From assembly GCA_963576475.1 (NCBI GenBank), contig OY754979.1:34447778-34511777 (forward strand): a stretch of 64,000 bases of DNA. Direction: 5' to 3'. Positions 11,520 to 22,880 of the stretch are shown one piece after another. Source of the DNA: Molanna angustata. Lineage: Eukaryota; Arthropoda; Insecta; Trichoptera; Molannidae. The notes beneath the pieces are model-generated. The model made no database searches. It was not told the DNA's origin and worked only from the letters and a program-made list of their open reading frames with translations. The translations under genes were made by a program, and so were the position numbers. The number at the start of each line of letters is the position of its first letter. The stretch's first letter is position 1.

Positions 11520-12270
11520 GAGTAAAAAACATAAAATATTCAAAATTATAATATTAAAATGTACCTATAATGGAATTCCATCAAGAATCAACAGTCGAAA
11601 AATAACATATACCTATACTAATTTAACAAAAAGACGATGTTTCATGTAATGCCTACTGAACTCAATATGTAATGCCTATGAATTTTACGATCGATCAGCG
11701 ATGTATCATTTGTCCCTTCTTCCATACGTGACAATAGCGATATACATAATGATAGTGACACATTTTTGACATTAATTCGAGAGCTCAATGGTCCAGCGAG
11801 GACGGGATGCTGGAAGAGAGATGTATGATAGAAGATACGGTGATGACAATGAGGAGTGCATCAAAAGTGCTAATGGGGCGATATGAATGGGATCAAGACG
11901 AGTAGCTGATGCTTGTCTGTTTAGGTACATAATAATATAATACATATTACACCAAACACCTTGTCAGATTCATTCAAAATACCAGCTAATAGATGAATCC
12001 ATCAATGACACATAAGATATCACAAAGGAATCCCAAGATTTTATATAAATCTGAGTAGGTCGACCTTTTTTATTTTTTATTACATTTTTTACAACGTGTA
12101 ACACTATTAGTATACCTAACTCGTAAAAAATGTTCGAAATTCAATCAACAATCGGTGATATTAGAGGAGTGGATGCGGTCTGCACAGGATAAGGAGATGT
12201 AAAGGTCTCAGTAAGAGGCCTATGATACTGGACGAAGGAGGGCTAACGAAGAGGCAGAATCAGCACAATT
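11520..12270. other. No recognised feature
   Basis: Mostly unique-looking AT-rich sequence. A short G-rich patch at 11785-11900 and 12155-12245 has no readable frame. Confidence 0.45.
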
Positions 12271-12272
12271 GC

Positions 12273-12490
12273 CGACCGCCGTGACACAGTTGGTAAGCCG
12301 TTTGGCTTCTGTGTGGGCGTCCTGGGTTTGATCCCCGGCAGAGGAAAAATATATTGAAATTCATTTCTCACGCAAATATTGCTTCCGGCATCACTGGTTA
12401 GTTGGAAGGAACTTCCATATGGAAATAAACTCACCATGCACTTGCGCAGAGTGTGGTGGCTTGGTGGACATAAAAATATACAATTATTAT
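12273..12490 (+). mobile_element. SINE-B, full copy
   Basis: tRNA-derived head with a box A-like GACACAGTTGGTAAGCCG and a box B-like GGGTTTGATCCCC. The body includes TCTCACGCAAATATTGCTTC and ACTGGTTAGTTGGAAGGAAC, followed by a worn ATT-rich tail. It would be transcribed by RNA polymerase III and moved by a LINE. Confidence 0.8.
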
Positions 12491-12570
12491 CGACTTCACT
12501 ATTAGGACTGTCATGTATTGAGGTGGACAATTTGACTTAAAGTAAGGACAGTTAAAACATATCAAAACAA

Positions 12571-12927
12571 ATTATAAATAAATTTGGTATGGTAAAATAA
12601 AACCAATGTTTTCAGTTCTACTATCTTCAGTGACACTAACTAGTTTCGATCATCCAGTGACCTTTTTCAAAATGTGCAAAACAATTTTTTGTGATTTTTC
12701 AATGTAATTTATTTATTTTCTCTTTGTATTTGTACGCTTTGCTTTGTTTGCTAGTTTTCTTTGTCATTTCTTTCTAGCAACACTAATTGAACTGACGGAA
12801 AAACCAACCATCTCTTGTTTTGCACACTTTGAAAATAGTCACTGGATGACCGAAACTAGTCAGTGTCATTAAAGTAGTAGAACTGAATACTTTGGTTTTA
12901 TTTTACCATATCATATTTATTTATAAT
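12571..12927. mobile_element. Foldback element with Penelope-like signature
   Basis: Arms of about 110 bp pair across a roughly 130-bp centre. Left: TTTGGTATGGTAAAATAAAA. Right: its complement at about 12896-12912. Both arms contain CGAAACTAGT on opposite strands. On the minus strand the left arm contains CTGAAGA, AGT-AGA-ACT, then GAAA, a hammerhead-like core arrangement described for Penelope-type elements. Confidence 0.65.
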
Positions 12928-13634
12928 TTCCAATGGAGTTCTACCAAGAATTGTCCGTAGAAAAGTTTAAAAAAATATCAAAACAAGTTGTAGTTAGATC
13001 CAGTTGTGCACCAATACAATTAACAAAATCATTTACAAAATTTGTCTCTTGTATGACTTGTTGATTTCGATGGATATAAGTCAGTCATTTACAGTCTCCT
13101 TCAGCGAATCCGATTCCACATCCTTCCATGCTTCAGGTAACATATTGAACATTTTTGAACAAAGAAATTTATACAAACATACATTATGTCATAAATGCTT
13201 CATTTTCTGGTTTAATTTCTAATGAGATATAACAAATCATATTTTACTTTTAATTTCAAATAAAAGTTCATATTATATTAGGTCCCAGCTAGCTTTATAC
13301 ATACCTATATCGAGATAACTGATTCGATTCGAGTTACCTATATGTAAGTATATGCCTACAGGAAGTGTGCATGAACATAGACATGTGCTCACTTTGCATT
13401 GCACTTCACACACTGTGACAAGTAATTTGCCATTGGGAGATAATTGTTATGACTTGTGTGCTAATTACCTCAGTGAAGTGCAGATACTGACACATCTATA
13501 CATTAGACAGACAGACACGTGCGGGACATTATATACCTACATATACCTATTATAGAGGTACCTAAATACTTTATTATTAATAGAACATATTATTATAAAT
13601 AGAAGAAAAATTGAACTCAAACATATGTATATTC

Positions 13635-13700
13635 TACATTTTTTACTTTTATTCTGACGACCGTTTCGGCTTATAAGACCATTTTTATCTGGTCAATGTT
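13635..13700 (-). repeat. Penelope-like terminal fragment
   Basis: The minus strand carries TGGTCTTATAAGCCGAAACG followed by GTCGTCAG, a stem ending in GAAAC, as in insect Penelope-like element termini. The expected CTGAAGA is changed. Fragment only. Confidence 0.35.
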
Positions 13701-13807
13701 TTCAATGTAATATTATTTACAGTTAACGCATTTTATAACCAGCTTAGTGATGCGAATTTTTTTTAAGAACAGTTTCTTTCCGAAAAAATTGGGTAGGTAC
13801 AGCAAAA

Positions 13808-14008
13808 AAGAGTAAGAACGGAGCAGGGTTGCTGCAACCACTTACTCTGGAGGTGGATAACCCTGATTGTGAGTGTGGAGCCGAGCAGACAATGAGACAT
13901 CTAGTGCAGGACTGCCGACTCATGCAGATCAATGGTGACCTCCAGGACATCCACAGGGCGACCCCAGAGGCGGTGGAATGGCTGGCGGGGCTGGTGCCAA
14001 GGATTTAA
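13808..14008 (+). pseudogene. LINE polymerase C-terminal zinc-knuckle fragment
   Basis: Open frame reading SKNGAGLLQPLTLEVDNPDC then ECGAEQTMRHLVQDC, ending at TAA 14006-14008. The CxC...H...C cluster is the C-terminal cysteine-histidine motif of Jockey/R1-group LINE proteins. Its higher GC content than the flanks fits an inserted coding remnant. Upstream coding sequence is lost. Confidence 0.75.
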
Positions 14009-14149
14009 CCAACTTTTGTGACGCAACCCACACACGGGCGAAGAAGTTTTACACCGGAGAGAGAAGAAGGCCAAACGAAAACTAAACTAACTATCTATGA
14101 ACATTTCCATATTGTTTTTAAAGAATGAATATGTCCTTGTAGAAACAAG

Positions 14150-14286
14150 TACATGTACATCCTCATACGTTCCCTAAATTATGCATAAATGCTTGTGCCA
14201 TAGTCGAATGAAATCGGTCGTGGCAGGATTCGAACTCGCGACCACTGGATTATAAACCCAGCGCCCTAACCGCTTCGCCACTACCC
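14150..14286 (-). mobile_element. SINE-C, tRNA-derived
   Basis: On the minus strand a tRNA-like head (GGGTAGTGGCGAAGCGGTTA, box B GAGTTCGAATCC) has an anticodon arm CTGGG-TTTATAA-TCCAG, giving a UAU-like anticodon. A body with CAAGCATTTATGCATAATTT follows. The T-stem pairs poorly and the body recurs at 52400-52463, so it is a SINE rather than a functional tRNA gene. Confidence 0.65.
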
Positions 14287-14304
14287 ATCTCACCCATATA
14301 CACA

Positions 14305-14345
14305 AACATTAAATTGTTTTCCCTGTCGGGAGTCAAATGATATTT
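14305..14345 (+). repeat. Repeat family E, left-end fragment
   Basis: TTTTCCCTGTCGGGAGTCAA matches the left end of the copy at 30216. The rest of the element is absent. Confidence 0.5.
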
Positions 14346-14562
14346 TTAGACGATGCGCAATAGCATATGTAAAGTGTAATACGACTGTATTACCTAAATG
14401 TTCCAAAACCATAGATATACGATTATTAGATTTTGTCAGAATTTTGTGTTGAAATAACCATTAGATTAGCTCAATTTTGATTCTACATAATATATGGAAA
14501 TAACCACCCTTTGTATGAAATACAAAATTGTTCAATTTCATCAAAATATCAAATAAATCAAG

Positions 14563-14760
14563 CACAGTTGGTAAGCCGTTCAGTTTCTGTGCGGGCCGCC
14601 TAGGTTCGATTCCCAGCAGAAGAGAAATTTATTTAAATTTATTTATCACGCAAATATTTCTTCTCTGGGCTGGAAACACTGGTTAGTTGGAAAAAATTGC
14701 CATACGGCAATAAACTCGGCACTAACGCAGGGTGCAAAGAAGTGTTCATTATTATTATTG
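14563..14760 (+). mobile_element. SINE-B, nearly full copy
   Basis: Starts inside box A (CACAGTTGGTAAGCCGTT), has box B GGTTCGATTCCCAGC, body AACACTGGTTAGTTGGAAAA and TTGCCATACGGCAATAAACT, and a clear TTATTATTATT tail. Confidence 0.85.
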
Positions 14761-14875
14761 TCATCGAGAATACACAAATTCAGAGCTCAAACTGTTAGGG
14801 TACTTGGTTAAAAATTAAAATTCCTATACGGAAAGGTGAAGTTAAAGAAAAGGGTGTAAAAAGACATTGGTGAAT

Positions 14876-14985
14876 ATCGCGCAAGCGCTTCAAGTGATTA
14901 CGTTAATCAGCCGATGACAGGTCGTAAGGCCTGTAGGTGCCTTGAATTCCTCCTGGTTGTAGTTCCTCAAATTTGTCAACCTAGT
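14876..14985 (-). mobile_element. Repeat family E fragment
   Basis: GCGCAAGCGCTTCAAGTGAT and AGCCGATGACAGGTCGTAAG are the reverse complement of the central block of family E. Confidence 0.6.
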
Positions 14986-14999
14986 GATTGTTCAGAGGT

Positions 15000-17290
15000 A
15001 CATATAATTCATATGACTATAATTCATTAATATTTTTAAGTTTGAAGAGCCGTTGGACTGATCTATGCCAAAATATCAAGAATTCATCAAGGGGTACAGT
15101 TTTCTTTTCACATATTGCAAAGTGTATGTAATTTCACAGTAGATTAGGTATGTATTTTTCTTTAACATGCTAAAAGAACGATTACTTATATACAAACATT
15201 TTAAAAGCGTTATTGTTAAATCACAAATTCACCACCATAATTTGAATTTATAAACGGTTCAATTGTCTTGTTAAATGTGTTGGAAAATGTAATGTGTGCG
15301 AGCCCAAATCAATTTGGACAAAAATGTGTCCTTGTTATAATTCCTATGTCTGATTCTGTCATACTTACTTCCATTAGACATGCAGTTAGAGATAATCTTA
15401 TTTGAAATAATGAATTTAATCGACCAATAATTAAATGATAAGCCTTATCTCTGATGGTGGTCAGTGGAACATTAAGATTAAAACTCAGCCGTAATAATCG
15501 TTATCTTAATCATCGATCTTTATCGTAATGACTTGAAGCGAAGCTAAGGAAGTAGGTATAGGTATGAATATTAATTATCGAAATGCTTTTTCAAATGATT
15601 CAAATTATGATAAGAATTTGTCATGAATAATTCTCAATTCCTAAAATGAAAATAATATCCATTTTCAATAACAACATAAAGCTTGGATTTGAACTATTTT
15701 TGCTAACAAAACTAGGGCCAAGTCTTTAAATCTTAGACGCTGCCCATATGGGTGAAGAAGGTTTTACCGGGACAATACGAAAATTAAAGTTAGTTAAAAA
15801 TAAAATAAAGGACTTAAAAGCTACGCGTTATTCGTTATTTTAAACAACTTTACACTAATAAATTTAGTATGTTTCCTAAAATTAATTGCGATTTGAAAGT
15901 CATATGTTCAACTATTAAAAAAGTAATATTGTAATTCTTACCTAACAATCTATTGCTTCAATTTCCACGAAAACATAGTTACTGTTTTCAAAAAGCTTCT
16001 ATCTAATTTTGTAAAACTGAACTATTTGACATCTTCGACATTAATTTGGAAACTTAAAATGACTTAATCCGTCGGCATTTTTCCTAAAAAATCTTTTGCA
16101 TATGAATGTTGAGCACATTAGCTACCAAAAGTTCATTTTAAGAATGAATAACTCGTCCATCCATTGATAGAAGACACCACCACAAGTGACATGACATTAG
16201 TAACTCAACACCAATCTGGTACAAGCATAATATCACAGGTGTAATCAAACAACGAAAGTGGTCATACATTCCAACAATAAAACGACAATTACTGACGAAG
16301 CAGCTTAACTGAAGACATTACAGATGCTATTATATGAAAACAAATAGGTGGCGAGGTATGTGATGAGTGATGACCTGTTGGGAGTTATGCAAAATATGCA
16401 CCCGTCTATAAAATAAAGATCAAAGTTTCGTGAAAAAGATAAAACAATAGTTATGGTGCTTTATCACTAATTTATTTACAAAGTCTTTCGATAATTTATT
16501 AGATAATTGTAAAACAATTAAAATAATGCTTGGGTACTTCAGTTTTCACTTACTAAGACTGCACTCTGTCACGGTTTTTCAGCTTTACATATGATTACAA
16601 TTTTTATAGTGATGTATTTTACTAATTTTGTTTTGATGTACCTATTTGTAAACGCTCATTTTGTGGATATTTATTTTTGACTATGATTATATATTCTTTG
16701 TTCATTTTAAAAACAGCTATTGTCACGATTAAAATTATTTCAAAAATCGCAATAAAACTGTATTATTTATTGATAGGTATGTTCATTTATTACGTAAACT
16801 TATTGAATAGTTGTATGTTGTAATAGTTGTGATAGATCTGATGATTTTTAATCGTATTATCAGGTATTGTTCTAAAGTTATTAGTAAGGATAAATACTTG
16901 CAAAATAATATATTATAGCATTAAAACATACCTTTCTGATGTGTCTAGAGGACTCGGTTCAGTCCGTGTTCGTTTGACCTGAAAAAAACGATAAATATTA
17001 TATTAATTGCAACAAAACTTCAAGATATAATATTGTATCGTTCATAATAGAGTTGATGTTTACGATTAGATGAAATATAATAAAATTAACACAGCTATGA
17101 ATGATTGACGTAATGAATTTATAAAAGCTTTCAATGATTAAATCAATCTATAATATAATAGAAAGCTCTATAGACTTGCTATATCTTCAATTTTATTTTT
17201 GTTGTTCACTAACTTTCCTCGAAGAATTGGATTACAGTTTCCATATGCGGAGCGGTTGATCCTATGATTTGAGTCATTAAACAATAACTA
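15000..17290. other. Quiet AT-rich stretch, no gene recognised
   Basis: The longest part of the first 20 kb without recognisable mobile elements. All frames are broken by frequent stops and no exon-like block with splice sites could be supported. It is the most likely place for unique host intergenic or intronic DNA, including possible regulatory sequence, but nothing specific is visible. Confidence 0.4.
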
Positions 17291-17294
17291 CTAG

Positions 17295-17735
17295 GTACTC
17301 TGGAATAATTTGAGTCCTGATATAACTTCGTCAAACTCGCTTTACATTTTCAAGAAAAGACTAAAGCAGGGATATCTCTCCGAAAATACCTGATCCCTCT
17401 CCTTTTCCTTCCTTCCCTTTGCTACGTAATATTTATCCCTAAAAACCCGATCTCGATTTCCTCTTCTTGTTCCTTACCAATCCCTTTTTTGTTGCTATAG
17501 TGTTTTTTTTTTGTTATTTTTGTTTTTTTCATTATTTATCTTGGTGTCATGTATATTTTCTTTGTACTTTTGTAGCTTTAATTTTTTGTTGATGTACATG
17601 TATAATTCTGTCACTTTGTAATCTGGTTGGTTTGAAGACATTGTCTAATGGCAATAAGCCCGGCAGTGTGAATTATATTTGTTTATATTATGTATAAAAA
17701 ATTAAAAAAATAAATAAATAAATAAAATAAAGTAT
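17295..17735 (+). pseudogene. 5'-truncated LINE: last codons, 3' UTR and tail
   Basis: Frame VLWNNLSPDITSSNSLYIF followed by KKRLKQGYLSENT and a TGA at 17391-17393 is a typical LINE ORF2 end (LWNxLP...FKKxLK). A pyrimidine-rich 3' UTR follows, with GGCAATAAGCCCGGCAGTGT and an AAATA-type tail to 17735. A related 3' end is at 30510-30895. Confidence 0.75.
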
Positions 17736-17737
17736 AT

Positions 17738-17876
17738 TTTATGAAACCTTTCCATCCACTTTACTTTGTAGTTCCAGTACTAAACCTTCTTGGATTTAAA
17801 CGCAAAATTTTGGCTTCCAATGTGTGAAAGAAGCCGATTCCAATTCATGCGTATGCGGATTTCATAGAGGCTGATC
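17738..17876 (+). repeat. Dispersed repeat family M, copy 1
   Basis: ACTTTGTAGTTCCAGTACTA and TGTGTGAAAGAAGCCGATTC recur, diverged, at 22575-22690 and 22770-22880. It directly flanks the 3' end of the LINE at 17877-22257. Confidence 0.45.
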
Positions 17877-17964
17877 AAATCAAATCAAATCATTTTTTTT
17901 TTTTCAACGTAAATGCAGTTTGCACACATGTTGAAAGTCAGAAAGTATATAAATAAAAAAAAAA

Positions 17965-20168
17965 CAATTACAAACAAACAAATAAATTGATACAAGATTA
18001 AACAACAAACACAAGCAGACCGTGATTAACACCACGCATCTTTGTCATTCATGTACTGATCCAGTCTATAATATGCCTTTCTGACAATTACAAACATATA
18101 AATTGATACAAGATTAAACAACAAACACAAGCAGACCGTGATTAACACCACGCATCTTTGTCATTCATGTACTGATCCAGTCTATAATATGCCTTTCTGA
18201 CAATTACAAACATATAAATTGATACAAGATTAAACAACAAACACAAGCAGACCGTGATTAACACCACGCATCTTTGTCATTCATGTACTGATCCAGTCTA
18301 TAATATGCCTTTCTGACAATTACAAACATATAAATTGATACAAGATTAAACAACAAACACAAGCAGACCGTGATTAACACCACGCATCTTTGTCATTCAT
18401 GTACTGATCCAGTCTATAATATGCCTTTCTGACAATTACAAACATATAAATTGATACAAGATTAAACAACAAACACAAGCAGACCGTGATTAACACCACG
18501 CATCTTTGTCATTCATGTACTGATCCAGTCTATAATATGCCTTTCTGACAATTACAAACATATAAATTGATACAAGATTAAACAACAAACACAAGCAGAC
18601 CGTGATTAACACCACGCATCTTTGTCATTCATGTACTGATCCAGTCTATAATATGCCTTTCTGACAATTACAAACATATAAATTGATACAAGATTAAACA
18701 ACAAACACAAGCAGACCGTGATTAACACCACGCATCTTTGTCATTCATGTACTGATCCAGTCTATAATATGCCTTTCTGACAATTACAAACATATAAATT
18801 GATACAAGATTAAACAACAAACACAAGCAGACCGTGATTAACACCACGCATCTTTGTCATTCATGTACTGATCCAGTCTATAATATGCCTTTCTGACAAT
18901 TACAAACATATAAATTGATACAAGATTAAACAACAAACACAAGCAGACCGTGATTAACACCACGCATCTTTGTCATTCATGTACTGATCCAGTCTATAAT
19001 ATGCCTTTCTGACAATTACAAACATATAAATTGATACAAGATTAAACAACAAACACAAGCAGACCGTGATTAACACCACGCATCTTTGTCATTCATGTAC
19101 TGATCCAGTCTATAATATGCCTTTCTGACAATTACAAACATATAAATTGATACAAGATTAAACAACAAACACAAGCAGACCGTGATTAACACCACGCATC
19201 TTTGTCATTCATGTACTGATCCAGTCTATAATATGCCTTTCTGACAATTACAAACATATAAATTGATACAAGATTAAACAACAAACACAAGCAGACCGTG
19301 ATTAACACCACGCATCTTTGTCATTCATGTACTGATCCAGTCTATAATATGCCTTTCTGACAATTACAAACATATAAATTGATACAAGATTAAACAACAA
19401 ACACAAGCAGACCGTGATTAACACCACGCATCTTTGTCATTCATGTACTGATCCAGTCTATAATATGCCTTTCTGACAATTACAAACATATAAATTGATA
19501 CAAGATTAAACAACAAACACAAGCAGACCGTGATTAACACCACGCATCTTTGTCATTCATGTACTGATCCAGTCTATAATATGCCTTTCTGACAATTACA
19601 AACATATAAATTGATACAAGATTAAACAACAAACACAAGCAGACCGTGATTAACACCACGCATCTTTGTCATTCATGTACTGATCCAGTCTATAATATGC
19701 CTTTCTGACAATTACAAACATATAAATTGATACAAGATTAAACAACAAACACAAGCAGACCGTGATTAACACCACGCATCTTTGTCATTCATGTACTGAT
19801 CCAGTCTATAATATGCCTTTCTGACAATTACAAACATATAAATTGATACAAGATTAAACAACAAACACAAGCAGACCGTGATTAACACCACGCATCTTTG
19901 TCATTCATGTACTGATCCAGTCTATAATATGCCTTTCTGACAATTACAAACATATAAATTGATACAAGATTAAACAACAAACACAAGCAGACCGTGATTA
20001 ACACCACGCATCTTTGTCATTCATGTACTGATCCAGTCTATAATATGCCTTTCTGACAATTACAAACATATAAATTGATACAAGATTAAACAACAAACAC
20101 AAGCAGACCGTGATTAACACCACGCATCTTTGTCATTCATGTACTGATCCAGTCTATAATATGCCTTT
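17965..20168. repeat. 116-bp tandem array from a LINE 3' end
   Basis: Eighteen contiguous copies at an exact 116-base spacing run from 18081 to 20168 and look identical by eye. One variant copy precedes them (17965-18080, with AACAAACAAATAAATTG for AACATATAAATTG). Each unit holds the last 55 bases of the LINE ORF, including the stop, plus about 61 bases of 3' UTR. Since 116 is not a multiple of three the array does not lengthen the protein. Confidence 0.97.
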
Positions 20169-22216
20169 CTGATAAGCGTTTCTTTAATATGTGATTTAAA
20201 CTTTCTGTCATTTAGGTTTATTATATTCTGTGGAATCTTATTGTAAATTCTAATACATTGACCCAAAAAAGAATTGTTTACCTTAGATAATCTATATTTA
20301 GGTATATATATTTTTTTTCTATTCCTAGTCAGTATATTATGGAGTTCTTCAACTCTGATAAACAAATTATAGTTTTTTCTTACATAAATTATATTTTCAT
20401 AAATATATTGACTAGTGACTGTAAGAATATTGATCTCCTTGAAGAGCTCCCTCAGTGAGTCCCTAGAACCAAGTCTGTATATTGAACGTATAGCTCTCTT
20501 TTGGAGTACAAATATTGATTCCACATCGGCAGCCTTCCCCCACAATAGTATGCCATAAGACATAATACTATGGAAGTAACTATAATAAACTAATCGAGCC
20601 GCTGCCACGTCCGCCAGTTGCCTGATCTTTCTAATAGCAAATACTGCAGAGCTAAGTTTTTTTGTCATTTTTGATATTTGGGGACCCCATTGTAGTTTTG
20701 AATCTAGTGTTATTCCCAGAAAAATGGATTCCATCACGAATTCCAGAGTATTACCGTCTAATGTCAAATCAATGTTAGTTTGTCTAACATTAGGAATCGT
20801 AAATTTTATACATTTAGTTTTTTTTGAATTAAGGAACAAATTATTAGCAGTGAACCAATGTAAAATAAAATCAAGAGCTGAGTTCACATCTTCCAAGTTT
20901 TCTTTTTGTCGAGTGGTATTAAATATAAGTGAAGTGTCATCGGCAAAGATAACGATGTCTGCCCTTTCCTGCACTGCGTAAGGTAGATCATTAATATAAA
21001 CCAAAAAAAGAAATGGACCCAATATCGATCCCTGCGGAACGCCAATCTTTACCGTCGATTCTGAAGAATAAACCCCATTTATATCAACTTTTTGAACCCT
21101 ATTTTTAAAATAAGAAGAAATCAGTTTGAGAGCTTTATCTTTAATTCCATAATGAGTTAATTTAATTAAAAGCGTTTCATGATTTACACAATCGAATGCC
21201 TTTGATAGATCGCAAAAAACACCAATTGCATTCTGCGATGCCTCCCACGCACTAAATATATGTTCAATTAGTTTAGCTCCAGCATCGATTGTAGATTTAC
21301 CTTTAGTAAATCCATACTGCTGGCTATGTAATAGTCTATTCTTATTAAAATGAGAAAGCAATTGATTCAGAATAATTTTTTCATAAATTTTGCTAAAAAC
21401 TGGCAATACAGAAACAGGTCTAAAATTTGTTGGGTCTTCCTGATCTCCGCTTTTAAGAAGTGGTATTAATCGACCACATTTCATAAGATCAGGAAAAACA
21501 CCTAAATCAACACATTTATTAAATATGATTGTCAAATGTGGAGCTATAATATAAATGATTGAGTTCACAATTTTGACCGACATTCCCCATAAATCTTCAG
21601 TTTTTTTAGATTTTAGAGAATTAAAAGCTTCAGTTATGTTTTGGACCTTAATATTTTTAAACTTAAAAACGGTGTTACAAGCAGGTACAGAATTTTTTAG
21701 ATATGTTTTAGCCAAATCAGGAGACGAATTCAATTTTGCGGTGGTTATAATCGGGATATTTGTAAAATAGTCCAAAAACTTGTTTGCCACTTCTTCACTA
21801 GAGGTGACTATTTTATTGTTCATTTTTAGAGAAAGATTAGAATCACGAGCCTTTGTCTTACCGGTTTCCGCATTAATAATATTCCATATTGTCTTAGATT
21901 TATTAAATGATTCCCTAATTTTTTTATTTATAAAATCTGATTTAGCTTTATGACATACTAGTTTAAATGTTTTTGAATACTTTCTGGCATATTCGACGAA
22001 CCTATCATCGTATGTATGCGATTTCTTGTCAAAAAGATCATAAAGTATATCTCTACTTTTACGAATTCCAGGTGTTGCCCATTCACTAAAATTTGTCTTC
22101 TTTTTAGAGTCCATTTTTTTTCTTGTAAAAACCTTGTCAAACTCTGTTGAGATACATTTGAAAAAAACGTTATACAATTTGTTAACATCCAAATCAGATG
22201 CATTCAGCTGGGGCAA
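20114..22216 (-). CDS. LINE reverse transcriptase, endonuclease missing
   Basis: About 700 residues, uninterrupted. Reverse transcriptase blocks in order: FRPVSVLPVFSKIYEK (about 265-280), catalytic DLSKAFD (336-342), GVPQGSILGP (392-401) and catalytic FADD (424-427). A thumb and C-terminal region with SYGILLWG and the IYNKIPQNI tail follows. Family members copy their RNA onto nicked DNA in the nucleus (target-primed reverse transcription). The usual N-terminal endonuclease is absent, so this copy is 5'-truncated. The position-1 codon is TTG; the frame is open 13 codons further upstream with no ATG, so there is no real start. The last 18 codons are the ones repeated in the 116-bp array. Probably cannot act alone. 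Confidence 0.93.
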   Translation of the reverse strand: MPQLNASDLDVNKLYNVFFKCISTEFDKVFTRKKMDSKKKTNFSEWATPGIRKSRDILYDLFDKKSHTYDDRFVEYARKYSKTFKLVCHKAKSDFINKKIRESFNKSKTIWNIINAETGKTKARDSNLSLKMNNKIVTSSEEVANKFLDYFTNIPIITTAKLNSSPDLAKTYLKNSVPACNTVFKFKNIKVQNITEAFNSLKSKKTEDLWGMSVKIVNSIIYIIAPHLTIIFNKCVDLGVFPDLMKCGRLIPLLKSGDQEDPTNFRPVSVLPVFSKIYEKIILNQLLSHFNKNRLLHSQQYGFTKGKSTIDAGAKLIEHIFSAWEASQNAIGVFCDLSKAFDCVNHETLLIKLTHYGIKDKALKLISSYFKNRVQKVDINGVYSSESTVKIGVPQGSILGPFLFLVYINDLPYAVQERADIVIFADDTSLIFNTTRQKENLEDVNSALDFILHWFTANNLFLNSKKTKCIKFTIPNVRQTNIDLTLDGNTLEFVMESIFLGITLDSKLQWGPQISKMTKKLSSAVFAIRKIRQLADVAAARLVYYSYFHSIMSYGILLWGKAADVESIFVLQKRAIRSIYRLGSRDSLRELFKEINILTVTSQYIYENIIYVRKNYNLFIRVEELHNILTRNRKKIYIPKYRLSKVNNSFLGQCIRIYNKIPQNIINLNDRKFKSHIKETLIRKAYYRLDQYMNDKDAWC

Positions 22217-22574
22217 GTTAATCTCGACATGTAACGGATAAAAACTTTGATTGGTTCAGATACTAAATACTATACATACATTGTATTATGTTAATGTATC
22301 AGAGAAAAATAATAAGGTAGGTATAGTTATTTCTGAAAAGTTATACCAACCATCCAACATGAGTATGAAGAATACTCCCCTGAACTCGGAATATCATCGG
22401 TATAATTATGCGAGTTGCAAATATCAGACTGGCAAAGGTCGCAAATAGCTTTGTGGGACAGAGTATTATGCTGTATACCTAATAAACTGTCACCTCACAT
22501 ACGGTCTTTGGAAAAAGGTAGTTTTGAGACAGAGACGGCTATGGCGGATATTTCAATACAAATATAGGTAAAGT

Positions 22575-22880
22575 GTTAACTTTGCATTTGTATTACAAAA
22601 CCTTCATCATAACAAACACAGATGCCTTTTATGTGTGGAAGAAGCCGATTAGAGTTCCCAGATGCGGATTGGATAGAGGTAGAAGTGGAATAGGTAGGTA
22701 TGTACCCATATTGTTCAGATCCTATATTCATGATGTGTCTCAGAACAATAACTAGATAGGTAGGTACCTATAATTTCTGAAACTACCATCCAACCAGCCT
22801 GTTTACTTTGTAGATCCATTACCAAACCTTCATCATCCAAAGCACAAGATGTTTCAATGTTATGTGTGGCCATCGTAAAT
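22575..22880 (+). repeat. Dispersed repeat family M, two more copies
   Basis: Two diverged blocks (about 22575-22690 and 22770-22880) share CCTTCATCAT, TATGTGTGGAAGAAGCCGAT and ACTTTGTAGATCCATTACCA with 17738-17876. They lie on the other side of the LINE, so the LINE may have landed in a pre-existing repeat cluster. Confidence 0.4.

Larger units (their letters stand above)
17877..22257 (-). mobile_element. 5'-truncated Jockey/CR1-like LINE with amplified 3' end
   Basis: Minus-strand non-LTR element. From its 5' side: a truncated ORF2 with reverse transcriptase but no endonuclease, an 18-copy 116-bp array, then a unique distal 3' UTR, a poly-A-like run at about 17891-17904, and a TGATT-type tail at 17877-17890. 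The ORF is open up to a TGA at 22256-22258, where homology to LINE protein stops, so truncation is near there. The intact frame implies a young copy. Confidence 0.85.

Noticed and set aside
17965..20168. CRISPR-like regular array
   Set aside because: There are no variable spacers: the whole 116-base unit repeats and it contains the LINE stop codon region. It is a plain tandem amplification in eukaryotic DNA.
20724..20981. Plus-strand frames inside the two LINE ORFs (also 21555-21770, 25774-26019)
   Set aside because: Shadows of the intact reverse transcriptase frames on the minus strand.
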